DNA of 64,000 nucleotides from assembly GCF_019710745.1 (NCBI RefSeq), contig NZ_JAHKJW010000017.1:1-64000 (forward strand). The letters run 5' to 3'. Made by a program: the position numbers and the translations under genes. The stretch is from Streptomyces beigongshangae (GTDB taxonomy: Bacteria; Actinomycetota; Actinomycetes; Streptomycetales; Streptomycetaceae). Of this stretch, positions 52,605 through 61,152 are shown one piece after another (position 1 is the first letter of the stretch; the number at the start of each line of letters is the position of its first letter). The notes beneath the pieces are model-generated. The model had not been told where the DNA came from. It worked only from the letters and a program-made list of their open reading frames with translations, and did no database searches.

Positions 52605-54548
52605 ATGAGGGTGCCGGAAATGACGAGGGGTGGTATTCCGGGATTGCTGGTGACCGGCCGGTACCGACTGGTCGAAATCATTGGGCAGGGGGGAATGGGG
52701 CGGGTGTGGCGGGCGACCGACGAAACACTCGACCGGCAGGTCGCCGTCAAGGAGATGCGCATAGACGGAATGGACCAGGAGGATGCCAGGACCCGCCGCG
52801 AGCGGACCCTGCGCGAGGCCAGGGCCACCGCCCGGATCGACCACCCCAACGTGGTGCGCGTGTACGACGTCGTGGACGAGGGCGAGCGACTGTGGATCGT
52901 GATGGAACTGGTCGACGGGCGCTCCCTCGAACGGGTCGTGGCGGCGGACGGACCGCTGAACCCGCGCGACACGGCCGGGATCGGACTCGAACTGGTCGCG
53001 GCACTCCGCCAGGTGCACGCGGGCGGCGTCCTGCACCGGGACATCAAGCCGGGCAACGTCCTCGTCGAGCGGCGTGCCGGGCGGGTCGTGCTCACCGACT
53101 TCGGCATCGCCGCCATCCAGGACATGGAAGCCCTGACGATGGCCGGCATGCTGGTCGGTTCCCCCGACTACATGGCGCCCGAGCGGATCTCCGGCCGCCC
53201 TCAGGGCCCGCCGTCCGACCTCTGGTCCCTGGGCGCCACCCTCTGCGCGGCGCTCGGCGGCCGGTCCCCCTTCTCCCGCGCGACGACCCTCGCGACGCTG
53301 CACGCCGTGCTGTACGAGGAGCCCGAGATCCCGTCCGCGGCGGGGGAGCTGCGGGACACGCTCACGGCCCTGCTGCGGAAGGACCCGGCGGAGCGCCCCC
53401 GGCTGGAGGAACTGCCCTCGCTCCTGGCCCCGGTGGCGAACGGCGGCACGGGAGCGGCGACGTGGCCCCCCGCCGCCCCGGACGAGGCGGAGGAGCCGCC
53501 CACGACCGCGCTCGCGCCCACTCCCACGCCGGCGGGCGAAGGCACCGGCGGTACGGCGGAGCCCGTGCAGGACGCCGTGCCGGGGCCCGCGGCCCCCGGC
53601 GCCGGGAACACCTCCTCCGAGGCCCCGTCCGGGGGCACCCCCGAGATCCCCTCCGAGGGCGCGACCCCCGGGCGCGCACTCCGCGCACCGGGAGTCCGCC
53701 TGAAGCGGCCGAAACCACCGCAGCCGCAGCCGCAGCCGCGGCCGGAGACAGAGCCGCAGTCGCAGCCGGAGCCGGAGCCGGAACCGCAGCCGGAGAACGA
53801 GGCGCCGGCAGAACCGCCCGGGCCGCCGCCACCCCCGCGGGCAGCCGCCGGCGCCGGGCTGCCCACGGAGCCCCGCCCCGCCCCGATGCCGCCGGGGGAA
53901 CCGCTGGGCCCCGTCGAGCCGCCCGCACCTCGCCGCGCCGGGAGCGGGACCCGTGACCGGACCCGCAAGGGCCTCGTGGCCGCCGTGGGCGTGGTCGTCG
54001 CGGGGGCTCTCGCAGCCCTGCTCGTCCCGCTGCCCGACGGATCGTCCGGCGGCGGGGGCGGCGCCTCCCCGGGCTCCCGGACCTCCCCGCCGCCCACCGT
54101 CGCCGGCACCTCCCGCCCGCCGAGCCTCCCGGCGGGTTCCCGTGTCGAGGCGGGAATGTACGCCTGGGTGCCGCCCGAGGACTGGGACCGGGTGGTGCGC
54201 AGCGGCGCCCAGATCCACTACACCTCACCGGACACCGAGCAGGAGATCCTGGCCAACGCCTCCACGGCCCGCGGCGATCTGATGGACCAGTGGGAGAGGA
54301 CGGAGACGACCACCCGCAAGGGTCTGGACTACCGGCTGATCCGGCTGGAGGAGACCACGTTCCGCGGGCGGCCCGCGGTCGTCTGGGAGTACACGGTGAC
54401 GGCGAAGGGCCGGCCCTGGCACGTCCGCCTGCTCGGCTTCGACACGGACAGCCGGTCGTACGAGATCAGCACCTGGTACAACCCGGCCATCGAGGACCGG
54501 GCCCTCCCCGTCTACCACGAGGTCCGGGACAGCTTCACCCCCCTGTGA
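52605..54548 (+). CDS. Receptor-type serine/threonine protein kinase (PASTA-less)
   Basis: A 647-residue single-span kinase. Kinase domain about 18-275: glycine loop GQGGMGRVW (27-35), Lys49 in VAVKE, HRDIKPGN (144-151), DFG (165-167), APE (191-193). A long Pro/Gln/Glu-rich linker (PQPQPQPRPETEPQ and PEPEPEPQ runs) leads to a membrane span near 455-477 and an extracytoplasmic domain of about 170 residues, with no PASTA repeats, resembling domains of other Streptomyces kinases of unknown ligand. ATG 52605 with GAAGGGGGG before it. Substrates are unknown. Active-site residues are intact. Confidence 0.92.
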   Translation: MRVPEMTRGGIPGLLVTGRYRLVEIIGQGGMGRVWRATDETLDRQVAVKEMRIDGMDQEDARTRRERTLREARATARIDHPNVVRVYDVVDEGERLWIVMELVDGRSLERVVAADGPLNPRDTAGIGLELVAALRQVHAGGVLHRDIKPGNVLVERRAGRVVLTDFGIAAIQDMEALTMAGMLVGSPDYMAPERISGRPQGPPSDLWSLGATLCAALGGRSPFSRATTLATLHAVLYEEPEIPSAAGELRDTLTALLRKDPAERPRLEELPSLLAPVANGGTGAATWPPAAPDEAEEPPTTALAPTPTPAGEGTGGTAEPVQDAVPGPAAPGAGNTSSEAPSGGTPEIPSEGATPGRALRAPGVRLKRPKPPQPQPQPRPETEPQSQPEPEPEPQPENEAPAEPPGPPPPPRAAAGAGLPTEPRPAPMPPGEPLGPVEPPAPRRAGSGTRDRTRKGLVAAVGVVVAGALAALLVPLPDGSSGGGGGASPGSRTSPPPTVAGTSRPPSLPAGSRVEAGMYAWVPPEDWDRVVRSGAQIHYTSPDTEQEILANASTARGDLMDQWERTETTTRKGLDYRLIRLEETTFRGRPAVVWEYTVTAKGRPWHVRLLGFDTDSRSYEISTWYNPAIEDRALPVYHEVRDSFTPL

Positions 54549-54566
54549 CCGGCGGTCCCGCACACG

Positions 54567-54603
54567 ACGACGCCTCCGCGGGAAAGGCCCACGGAGGCGT
54601 CGT
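54567..54603. terminator. Bidirectional hairpin terminator
   Basis: A perfect 12-bp stem (54567-54578 with 54592-54603), 13-nt loop, between the convergent kinase and permease genes. Confidence 0.8.
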
Positions 54604-54639
54604 ACGGAGCAACGGTCGTGCGGGACGGCGGACGTACGG

Positions 54640-56088
54640 TCAGCCGGCGGACCCGCTCGGCGTCCGGTGCCGCCGGCGCATCTTCTCCAGCACCAGGGAG
54701 ATGCCCACCACGACCGCCGCGACCAGCAGCGACAGCAGGACCGTCTTGCGGCCGTCGTGCTCGGTGTCGGTGAGCATGTAGCCGAGCACGAAGACGATCA
54801 GCGCGATCGTGGCGTACGTCAGGTACGGGTACAGCCACATCCGCACGACCAGCCTCTCCGGCGACTCGCGCTCGATGATCTTCCGCATCCGCAGCTGCGA
54901 GCAGCAGATGACGAGCCAGACGAACAGCGCGACGGCGCCGGAGGAGTTGACCAGGAAGAGGAAGACCGTGTCGGGGAACTCGTAGTTGAAGAACACCGCG
55001 ACGAAGCCGAAGGCGACCGACGCGAGGATCGCGGTCCGCGGGACGCCGCGCTCCGTGGTGCGGGCGAAGGACGTCGGCGCGTCACCGCGCCGGCCGAGCG
55101 AGAACGCCATGCGGGAGGCCGTGTAGAGGCCGGAGTTGAGGCAGGACAGGACGGACGTCAGCACGATGAACTTCATGATCTCGCCGGCGTTCGGGATGCC
55201 GAGCGAGTTCAGGGCGGCGACGTACGAGCCGTCCTCCTGGATGGCCTTGGAGTCCCAGGGCAGCAGCGTGACGACGACGAAGATCGAGCCGAGGTAGAAG
55301 ACGCCGATCCGCCAGATGATGCTGTTGGTGGATTTCGTGACGGCGCGCTGGGGGTCCTCCGACTCGCCCGCCGCGAGGGTGGCGATCTCGCTGCCCATGA
55401 AGGAGAAGACGACGAGCAGGATGCCGGTCAGGATCGCGCCGGGCCCGTTCGGCAGGAAGCCGCCGTGGCCGGTGAGGTTCCCGAGACCGGCGCTGTCGCT
55501 GTCTACCCCCGGCAGGATGCCGAGGACCGCGAGGGCGCCGATGACGATGAAGGCGCCGATCGCGACGACCTTGATGCCGGCGAACCAGAACTCGAACTCG
55601 CCGTACGAGCCCACGGAGACCAGGTTCGTCGCGGTCAGCACGACCATGACGAGGAGCGCCCAGCCCCACTGGGGGACGGCCGGGACCCAGCTCTCCAGGA
55701 TCACCGCGCCCGCCGTGGCCTCGATCGCGAGCACGACCACCCAGAAGAACCAGTACAGCCAGCCGATCGAGAAGCCCGCCCAGCGGCCGAGCGCCCGGTC
55801 GGCGTGCGCGGAGAACGAGCCCGAGGTCGGGTTGGCGGCGGACATCTCGCCGAGCATCCGCATCACGAGGACGACCATCGTCCCGACGAGGGCGTACGAC
55901 ACCAGGATGCCGGGGCCCGCGGTGGCGATGCCGGAGCTGGAGCCGACGAAGAGGCCGGCGCCGATGACCCCACCGATCGCGATCATCGACAGGTGGCGGT
56001 TCTTGAGTCCGGCCTGCAGGCCGGCGTCGGGTTCTCCGGAGCCCTCGGGGCCGTTACCGGCCTTGTTCAGGGTCGGCTGCGAAGTCAT
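54640..56088 (-). CDS. Amino acid permease of the APC superfamily (GabP/AnsP-like)
   Basis: A 482-residue proton-coupled amino acid importer with about 12 spans. Starts with LKNRHLSMIAIGGVIGAGLFVGSSSGIATAGPGILVSYALVG, the AAT-family start motif, and has FSFMGSEIATLAAGESEDPQRAVTKSTNSI in the family's conserved loop. Resembles GABA/asparagine/phenylalanine permeases; substrate is not certain. ATG 56088 with AAAGGA 8-9 nt upstream, divergent from rpiB over an AT-rich stretch with a TTACTTGAGATTGCCTTGAG segment (56221-56240) containing two TTGAG units that may be part of an operator. Confidence 0.92.
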   Translation of the reverse strand: MTSQPTLNKAGNGPEGSGEPDAGLQAGLKNRHLSMIAIGGVIGAGLFVGSSSGIATAGPGILVSYALVGTMVVLVMRMLGEMSAANPTSGSFSAHADRALGRWAGFSIGWLYWFFWVVVLAIEATAGAVILESWVPAVPQWGWALLVMVVLTATNLVSVGSYGEFEFWFAGIKVVAIGAFIVIGALAVLGILPGVDSDSAGLGNLTGHGGFLPNGPGAILTGILLVVFSFMGSEIATLAAGESEDPQRAVTKSTNSIIWRIGVFYLGSIFVVVTLLPWDSKAIQEDGSYVAALNSLGIPNAGEIMKFIVLTSVLSCLNSGLYTASRMAFSLGRRGDAPTSFARTTERGVPRTAILASVAFGFVAVFFNYEFPDTVFLFLVNSSGAVALFVWLVICCSQLRMRKIIERESPERLVVRMWLYPYLTYATIALIVFVLGYMLTDTEHDGRKTVLLSLLVAAVVVGISLVLEKMRRRHRTPSGSAG

Positions 56089-56340
56089 GGGCGGTGTTCC
56101 TTTGCGCCGGGACTGTGGGGAGGTTGCTGACGGTGCGCGGCCGTCGGGCACAGCGGCCCAGCGACGAGCCGGTCCAGTGAATCCCAGGTGAATGAATAGG
56201 TGAACCTTTGAATCCAGATTGTTACTTGAGATTGCCTTGAGGTTCTGTGGTTTTACTTACACTTTCCCTCATTCGCCTCGGAAGTCTTCTGCGCATGCCC
56301 CGACGCGGCCGATCCGAAACAGCCGTGCCACACTCGGACC

Positions 56341-56826
56341 ATGCGCGTGTACCTCGGCTCCGACCATGCCGGTTTCGAACTCAAGAACCACCTCGTCGAG
56401 TGGCTCAAGTCGGCCGGGCACGAGCCCGTCGACTGCGGGCCCCTCATCCATGACGCCCAGGACGACTACCCGCCGTTCTGCCTGCGCGCCGCGGAGCGCG
56501 CGGCGGCCGAGCCGGGGGCCCTGGGCATCGTGATCGGCGGATCGGGCAACGGTGAGCAGATCGCCGCGAACAAGGTGAAGGGGGTGCGGGCCGCTCTCGC
56601 GTGGAGCGTGGAGACGGCGGCACTCGGGCGGCAGCACAACGACGCCAACGTCATCGCCGTCGGCGCGCGGATGCACTCCCAGGAGGAGGCGACGAAGTTC
56701 GTCGAGACGTTCCTCGACACGCCGTTCTCCGGCGACGAGCGGCACGTCCGCCGGATCGACATGCTGTCGGCGTACGAGACGACGGGCGACCTCCCCCCGA
56801 TCCCGCCCCACCACCCGCAGAGCTGA
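56341..56826 (+). CDS. rpiB: Ribose-5-phosphate isomerase B
   Basis: A 161-residue enzyme interconverting ribose-5-phosphate and ribulose-5-phosphate in the pentose phosphate pathway. Contains GSDHAGFELKNHL at the start, GGSGNGEQIAANKVKG with the catalytic Glu72 that replaces the Cys of the E. coli enzyme as in mycobacterial RpiB, and RRIDMLSAYE near the end. Length is normal. The start ATG follows directly from the M-R-V sequence with little ribosome site visible. Divergent from the permease gene. Confidence 0.95.
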   Translation: MRVYLGSDHAGFELKNHLVEWLKSAGHEPVDCGPLIHDAQDDYPPFCLRAAERAAAEPGALGIVIGGSGNGEQIAANKVKGVRAALAWSVETAALGRQHNDANVIAVGARMHSQEEATKFVETFLDTPFSGDERHVRRIDMLSAYETTGDLPPIPPHHPQS

Positions 56827-56856
56827 CTTCACGGTTCCCCGCACCTCCGCCCCTTC

Positions 56857-56962
56857 GGGGGCGCGGGGAACCGCGCGACAGGCCCTCACGCACCCGCGGA
56901 CGAAAGCCCCTTCAGGGGCGCGGGGAACTGCGCGACAAGCCCCCACGCACCCGCGGACGAAA
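56857..56962. repeat. Dispersed Streptomyces intergenic element, two tandem copies
   Basis: Two copies of the GGGGCGCGGGGAAC element (cores at about 56857 and 56908), each followed by GCGCGACA and a pyrimidine-rich stretch with CACGCACCCGCGGACGAAA, in the gap between rpiB and the glycosylase gene. Each copy is about 50 bp. Confidence 0.8.
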
Positions 56963-57027
56963 CGGATGGGACTGGGGTCCGGGGCGCAGCCCTGAAGCTC
57001 GTCCCCCACCCGACCGGAGGTCACCCC

Positions 57028-57837
57028 GTGCCGGAAGGGCACACCATCCACCGGCTGGCCGAGGACTACCTCGGCGGATTCGGTGGCCGCAGGGCACACG
57101 CCACCAGCCCGCAGGGCAAGTTCGCGGACGCCGCCGCCCTCCTGGACGGCACGGTCCTCACCACGGCGGAGGCCCACGGCAAGCACCTCTTCCTCCGCTT
57201 CGAGAGGGAGGACTGGGTCCACATCCACCTCGGCCTCTTCGGCAAGGTGGCCTTCGGTGACGCCCCCGCGCCCCCGCCCACGGACACGGTCCGGCTGAGG
57301 CTCGCGAACGACACCGCGTACGTGGACCTCCGCGGCCCCACCACCTGCCACCTGATCACGGACACGGAGAAGCAGGCGGTGCACGACCGCCTGGGCCCCG
57401 ACCCGCTGCGCGAGGACGCCGAGCCCGACCGTGCGTACGCGCGGATCGCCCGCAGCCGTACGACGATCGCCGCCCTGCTGATGGACCAGAAGGTCATCGC
57501 GGGCGTCGGCAACGTCTACCGCGCGGAGGTCCTCTTCCGCCACGGCACCGACCCGTACCGGCCGGGCCGGGACATCACGCGGGCCGAGTGGGACGCGATG
57601 TGGGCGGACCTGGTGGTGCTCATGCGCGAGGGGGTCCGGAACAACCGGATCGACACGGTCCGCCCGGAGCACGAACCGGAGGCGATGGGCCGCCCGCCGC
57701 GCAGGGACGACCACGGTGGCGAGGTCTACGTGTACCGCAGGGCTGGCCTGCCCTGCCACGTCTGCGGCGGCGAGATCCGTACCGCCGGTCTCGCCGCCCG
57801 CAACCTCTTCTGGTGCCCTACCTGCCAGCAGGCATAG
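57028..57837 (+). CDS. Formamidopyrimidine/endonuclease VIII-type DNA glycosylase
   Basis: A 269-residue base-excision repair enzyme. Initiator followed by Pro2-Glu3 (MPEGHTIHRLAE), the catalytic N-terminal nucleophile; HIHLGLFGKV; the helix-two-turn-helix region DQKVIAGVGNVYRAEVLF with conserved Asn; and a C-terminal zinc finger CHVCGG...FWCPTCQ. Closer by MPEGH to Nei (endonuclease VIII) than to Fpg (which begins MPELPE), so it probably removes oxidised pyrimidines. GTG start with GGAGG before it. Family certain; substrate preference inferred. Confidence 0.93.
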   Translation: MPEGHTIHRLAEDYLGGFGGRRAHATSPQGKFADAAALLDGTVLTTAEAHGKHLFLRFEREDWVHIHLGLFGKVAFGDAPAPPPTDTVRLRLANDTAYVDLRGPTTCHLITDTEKQAVHDRLGPDPLREDAEPDRAYARIARSRTTIAALLMDQKVIAGVGNVYRAEVLFRHGTDPYRPGRDITRAEWDAMWADLVVLMREGVRNNRIDTVRPEHEPEAMGRPPRRDDHGGEVYVYRRAGLPCHVCGGEIRTAGLAARNLFWCPTCQQA

Positions 57838-57838
57838 C

Positions 57839-57872
57839 GCCGCCGGGGTGGCTCAAGGGCCACCCCGGCGGC
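57839..57872. terminator. Bidirectional hairpin terminator
   Basis: A perfect 14-bp stem (57839-57852 with 57859-57872) with a 6-nt loop, 1 bp after the glycosylase stop; convergent with the GH64 gene. Confidence 0.85.
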
Positions 57873-57892
57873 TCAACCACCTCAGGACCGGC

Positions 57893-59086
57893 TCAGTCGA
57901 ACGGGTCGAGCGAGATCGTCGCGTCCTTCGGGGCGCCGTCGTGCACCAGCGACTCGTGGTTGCCGACGTCGTCGAACGCGAAGGCGTACGCCTGCCCGTC
58001 CTGCATCTGCTCGTGGACCAGCCGGGCGTAGTGGTTGGTGACGCCGTCCCGGTAGAAGCCGGACGCGTCGGCGTCGGGCTGCTGGGGGTTGCTGAGCAGG
58101 GTCGACCGGTTGTACGCGGCGCACAGGGTGCGCGAGATGGGGCCGCGGACCTGGTCGTTGGGGGCGTCCAGCTTGTTGTAGCAGCCGAAGACGGAGTCGG
58201 AGTCGGGCTTGTCGAAGGACGTCACGACGGCACCGGTGCCGTCGGTGAACTCCATCCTGCCGCCGTTGACCCGGCCCTCGAACTTCTTGTCGGGCTGGTC
58301 CTTGAACGGGGTCACCGTCAGGGTCTCGGTGGCGTACTTCGCCCAGACCCGGTCGATGTAGTCGTCCATCACCCCGGCCGGGATCGCGCCCGCGGAGATG
58401 CCGTGCCCGGGGGCCAGTACGCGCAGCGGCGTTCCGTCGCCGCGGGACTCGACCAGTCCTTCCCAGCCGCCGCCCTGCTCCTTGAGGCCGTTGACGACGG
58501 CCTGGTAGCCGCCCGGCTTCAGCTTGCCGGTCTCCTTGACGGAGCCGTCACCGGCGGTGAGGCCCACGGAGTAGGGCGCGGAGAACATGTCCACCTGGGT
58601 GGAGTTCAGCCACAGACCGGAGTCGTTGAGGGTGTACTCGGTCCAGTTGAACAGGGTGTCGTGGTTGGGGTCGGAGGCGTTCTGCACGGCGGGCTGCACG
58701 AGCCCGCCGTCGGCGAGCCGGAAGTCCAGCTTCTCGCCGTACGAGAAGTAGACGCGGCCGGAGAACTTCGGCAGCCGGACGGTCTTGGACGCGCCGTCGG
58801 CGGGACCGGCGAACGAGGCGTCGGGGGCCGGGACCGGCGGGGCACCACCGGCCGGCCAGGCGTGGAAGACGCCGTTCTCGTCGGCGTACCCCTGCTTGCC
58901 GGAGGCGAGTTCGGTGCCGATGACGTACACGTACACCTGCTCGCCGCTGCCCGAGGCGTTCTTCAGGGTGAGCGGGATGGTGTCCGCCACGGCCGTGGCC
59001 CGTTCGGCGGGCCCGACGACGACGGCGGCGGCGCCCAGCGCGGCCGCGACGGCCAGGGACACCGTCAGCTTGCGTGGGGAGAGCAT
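57893..59086 (-). CDS. Secreted GH64 beta-1,3-glucanase
   Basis: A 397-residue exported glucanase. Signal peptide about 1-33 (LTVSLAVAAALGAAAVVVGPAERATA). The mature part matches laminaripentaose-producing GH64 enzymes: GKQGYADENGVFHAWPAGG, FSGRVYFSYGEKLDFRL, FNWTEYTLNDSGLWLNSTQVDMFSAPYSVGL (the catalytic Glu/Asp region), and GCYNKLDAPND. It should cut beta-1,3-glucan, a fungal wall polymer, outside the cell. ATG 59086. Follows the chitinase gene by 92 bp on the same strand, consistent with one transcript or a shared signal. Confidence 0.9.
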   Translation of the reverse strand: MLSPRKLTVSLAVAAALGAAAVVVGPAERATAVADTIPLTLKNASGSGEQVYVYVIGTELASGKQGYADENGVFHAWPAGGAPPVPAPDASFAGPADGASKTVRLPKFSGRVYFSYGEKLDFRLADGGLVQPAVQNASDPNHDTLFNWTEYTLNDSGLWLNSTQVDMFSAPYSVGLTAGDGSVKETGKLKPGGYQAVVNGLKEQGGGWEGLVESRGDGTPLRVLAPGHGISAGAIPAGVMDDYIDRVWAKYATETLTVTPFKDQPDKKFEGRVNGGRMEFTDGTGAVVTSFDKPDSDSVFGCYNKLDAPNDQVRGPISRTLCAAYNRSTLLSNPQQPDADASGFYRDGVTNHYARLVHEQMQDGQAYAFAFDDVGNHESLVHDGAPKDATISLDPFD

Positions 59087-59178
59087 GGTTCTCCTTGGTG
59101 CGTGGGGGGAGAAAGGGAGAGAGGCAGGGGGGCGGGGCCTGGAAGAGGCGCGGGGCGGACGCCGCCCGGGGGCCGGGC

Positions 59179-59913
59179 TCAGCAGCCGAGGTTGCCGCCG
59201 GGTTCGACGCCGAGCAGCCGGGTGAAGCGCTGGTAGTTGTCGATCCGGCTCTGGACCTGGCCCGGGTTGCCGCCGTCGCACTCCAGGCTGCCGTTGATGG
59301 AGCGGATGGTCTCGCCGAAGCCGGCGCCGTTCACCATGGCGTCGTGCGGCGTCATGGTGCCGGGCCCGCTCTGGGTGTTCCAGTACCACAGGCCCGTCTT
59401 CCAGGCCACGGCCGCGTCGTTCTGCACGAGGTCGGGGTTGTTGAGCAGGTCGATGCCGAGCGCGTCGCCCGCGGCCTTGTAGTTGAAGTTCCAGCTGAGC
59501 TGGACCGGGCCGCGGCCGTAGTACTTGTCGTTGCCGGCCGGGCAGCCGTAGGGCTGCGTGGTGTCGCAGTAGTGCGGGTAGTTGGCGGTGTTCTGCTCCA
59601 CCACGTGCTGCAGGCCGCCGGTCTCGTGGCTCACGTTGGCGAGGAAGGCGGCGGCCTCCTGCTTCTTCACCGTGTCGCCGCCGGTGTCGCCGAAGCCGGG
59701 GTAGGCGTCGAGCGCGGCGGTGAGACCGCTGTAGGTGTAGAACGGGTTCCGGCTCGGGAACATCTCGTCGAACTGGCTCTCGCTGACGACGAACGCCGCC
59801 GCGGCGGTGTCCTCGCCGGCCTTCTGGGCGGAGGCCGTCGGGGCGAGCGTGAGCGTGCAGAGGGCGGCGGCCGCGCCGGTGGCGGTCAGCAGCCCGAGTA
59901 TGCGGCGGTGCAC
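59179..59913 (-). CDS. Secreted GH19 chitinase
   Basis: A 244-residue exported chitinase with signal peptide about 1-29 and a GH19 catalytic domain: FDEMFPSRNPFYTYSGLTAALDAYPGF, FLANVSHETGGLQ with catalytic Glu, YYGRGPVQLSWNFNYKAAGDALGIDLL, and WYWNTQ. No carbohydrate-binding module, so it is the short actinobacterial/plant-like form known for antifungal action. GTG 59913 with AGGAG upstream. It lies between the LPMO and the GH64 gene, all leftward. Confidence 0.93.
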   Translation of the reverse strand: MHRRILGLLTATGAAAALCTLTLAPTASAQKAGEDTAAAAFVVSESQFDEMFPSRNPFYTYSGLTAALDAYPGFGDTGGDTVKKQEAAAFLANVSHETGGLQHVVEQNTANYPHYCDTTQPYGCPAGNDKYYGRGPVQLSWNFNYKAAGDALGIDLLNNPDLVQNDAAVAWKTGLWYWNTQSGPGTMTPHDAMVNGAGFGETIRSINGSLECDGGNPGQVQSRIDNYQRFTRLLGVEPGGNLGC

Positions 59914-60039
59914 GATGTCGACTCCTGTGGGGGGTGGGGTGTGGGGGACGGCGCGAGGGGGCGGCGGGAGAAGGTGGGGGGCTCACGCCGTAGGTACGCG
60001 CCGGGCCGGCGCGAGTACGCGCCGGGTCGAGCCGGGACC

Positions 60040-60059
60040 GGACCGGGCCGGCCCGGTCC
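60040..60059 (-). terminator. GC-rich palindrome between LPMO and chitinase genes
   Basis: A perfect 20-bp palindrome 34 bp after the LPMO stop, preceded by two copies of a GTACGCGCCGGG direct repeat (59994 and 60015). It could end or attenuate the LPMO transcript so that less reaches the chitinase genes. Confidence 0.55.
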
Positions 60060-60092
60060 CGGCCGGAATGTTCACCCGGCCGGGACGGCCCG

Positions 60093-60611
60093 TCAGCCGC
60101 CGACGTTGACGTCGATGCAGGCGTAGAAGGCGTTGTCGGTGTCGGCCACGTTCCAGACGGCCAGGACCTTCTGCTGGCCGCTGAGACCGCCGAAGTCGAC
60201 CTGGTGGTTCACCACCGCGCCCGGCTTGGCGCCGCCGTCGTCGAACACGGCGATCTGCCGGCCGCCGGCGTAGTACTCCCACGTGCTGGTGGAGTGCTGC
60301 GCGGTGAGCTTCCACGAGAACGTCGTGTTCTTCGCCACCGGCGTGACGGTCCAGCCCCTGCTGTCGTCGTCCAGTTCGGAGAAGCGGCTGTTGCCACCGC
60401 TGCAGCTGGTCAGGCCCTTGGAGCCTTCGACGCTCTGGGGTTCGTAGGCGATGTCCCCGCAGGACACCGTGCCCGCGGCGCACTGCGCCTGACGGCTGGG
60501 CGGGTCGGAGACGTAGCCGTGGGCGCTCGCCGAACCGGCGGGGAGGCTCACGGCGACGACGGGGGCGAGCACGGCGCCGACGAGGGCAGCCGTCTTCCTG
60601 CTGGCGTGCAT
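60093..60611 (-). CDS. Secreted AA10 lytic polysaccharide monooxygenase
   Basis: A 172-residue copper enzyme that oxidatively cuts chitin (or cellulose). Signal peptide 1-30 ends ASA, leaving His31 as the mature N-terminus, half of the copper histidine brace; the second is His106 in TAQHSTSTWEYY. Four cysteines may form two disulfides. The domain is single and lacks a binding module. The ATG 60611 has GGAG upstream. Together with GH19 and GH64 it forms a set for dismantling fungal cell walls. C1/C4 specificity cannot be read. Confidence 0.94.
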   Translation of the reverse strand: MHASRKTAALVGAVLAPVVAVSLPAGSASAHGYVSDPPSRQAQCAAGTVSCGDIAYEPQSVEGSKGLTSCSGGNSRFSELDDDSRGWTVTPVAKNTTFSWKLTAQHSTSTWEYYAGGRQIAVFDDGGAKPGAVVNHQVDFGGLSGQQKVLAVWNVADTDNAFYACIDVNVGG

Positions 60612-61152
60612 GGGAACTCCTTCACATCAGGCCTTCCCTGGAGCGTGCGGCGGTGTGGGGGGCCGCACGCGACGGGACCGGCCTCTCGTGGGTGGGGCCA
60701 AGAGGCGCGAAGGTGACGCGCTCCGGCCGTCCGTGCACGGGGGGTTGCTCCCGCGAAGGGCCAACTCACCGGACGGAACGGCGCGTTCTGTTGGCCTAGA
60801 CCTTACAAGTGGCTCTTCGCGATCTGTCAAGAGCATGACCCGGCGGCGTACGGAGGCGTCCGGTCGTCCGCACCCGGTCGTGCGCGCACCCCGGCGACGG
60901 CGTGGCGCGCGGGTGCGGCGGGTGCGCGGCGGGACCGACGGATGAAGGTTTCCGCAGCTGGCGCGCGGTGCCGGTGCCCCGGTATTCCCCTGGCCGCCGG
61001 GGCGTACGTCCTGTGCGGCATGAGCCCGGCCCGGCGGGGTACACGGGATCCCACCGGACCGCAGGAGGTCGTACGAAGCCGTGCGAAGCCGCAGGGGGCG
61101 CCGTGGGAGACCGCCGCGCGGGAGGTTCACGCCGGCAACAGGGAGGACCGGC
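60612..61152. other. 541-bp intergenic region upstream of the LPMO gene
   Basis: Contains the promoter and DasR-box-like sequence described separately (60790-60830) and a leader of about 180 nt to the LPMO start. The left-hand 320 bp (to the Eis-like gene) is GC-rich with no convincing frame, hairpin or repeat. Confidence 0.6.
60790..60830 (-). promoter_or_regulatory. SigHrdB-type promoter overlapped by a DasR-box-like sequence
   Basis: On the minus strand, a perfect TTGACA -35 (60825-60830) is followed after 17 bp by TGTAAG (60802-60807), close to TATAAT. Directly downstream, across the expected start of transcription, lies TTGGCCTAGACC on the plus strand (60791-60802). It shares the GG-CTAGACC core and 10 of 16 bases with the DasR consensus ACTGGTCTAGACCACT as I remember it. 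Placement suits repression until amino sugars release the regulator. Confidence 0.7.
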
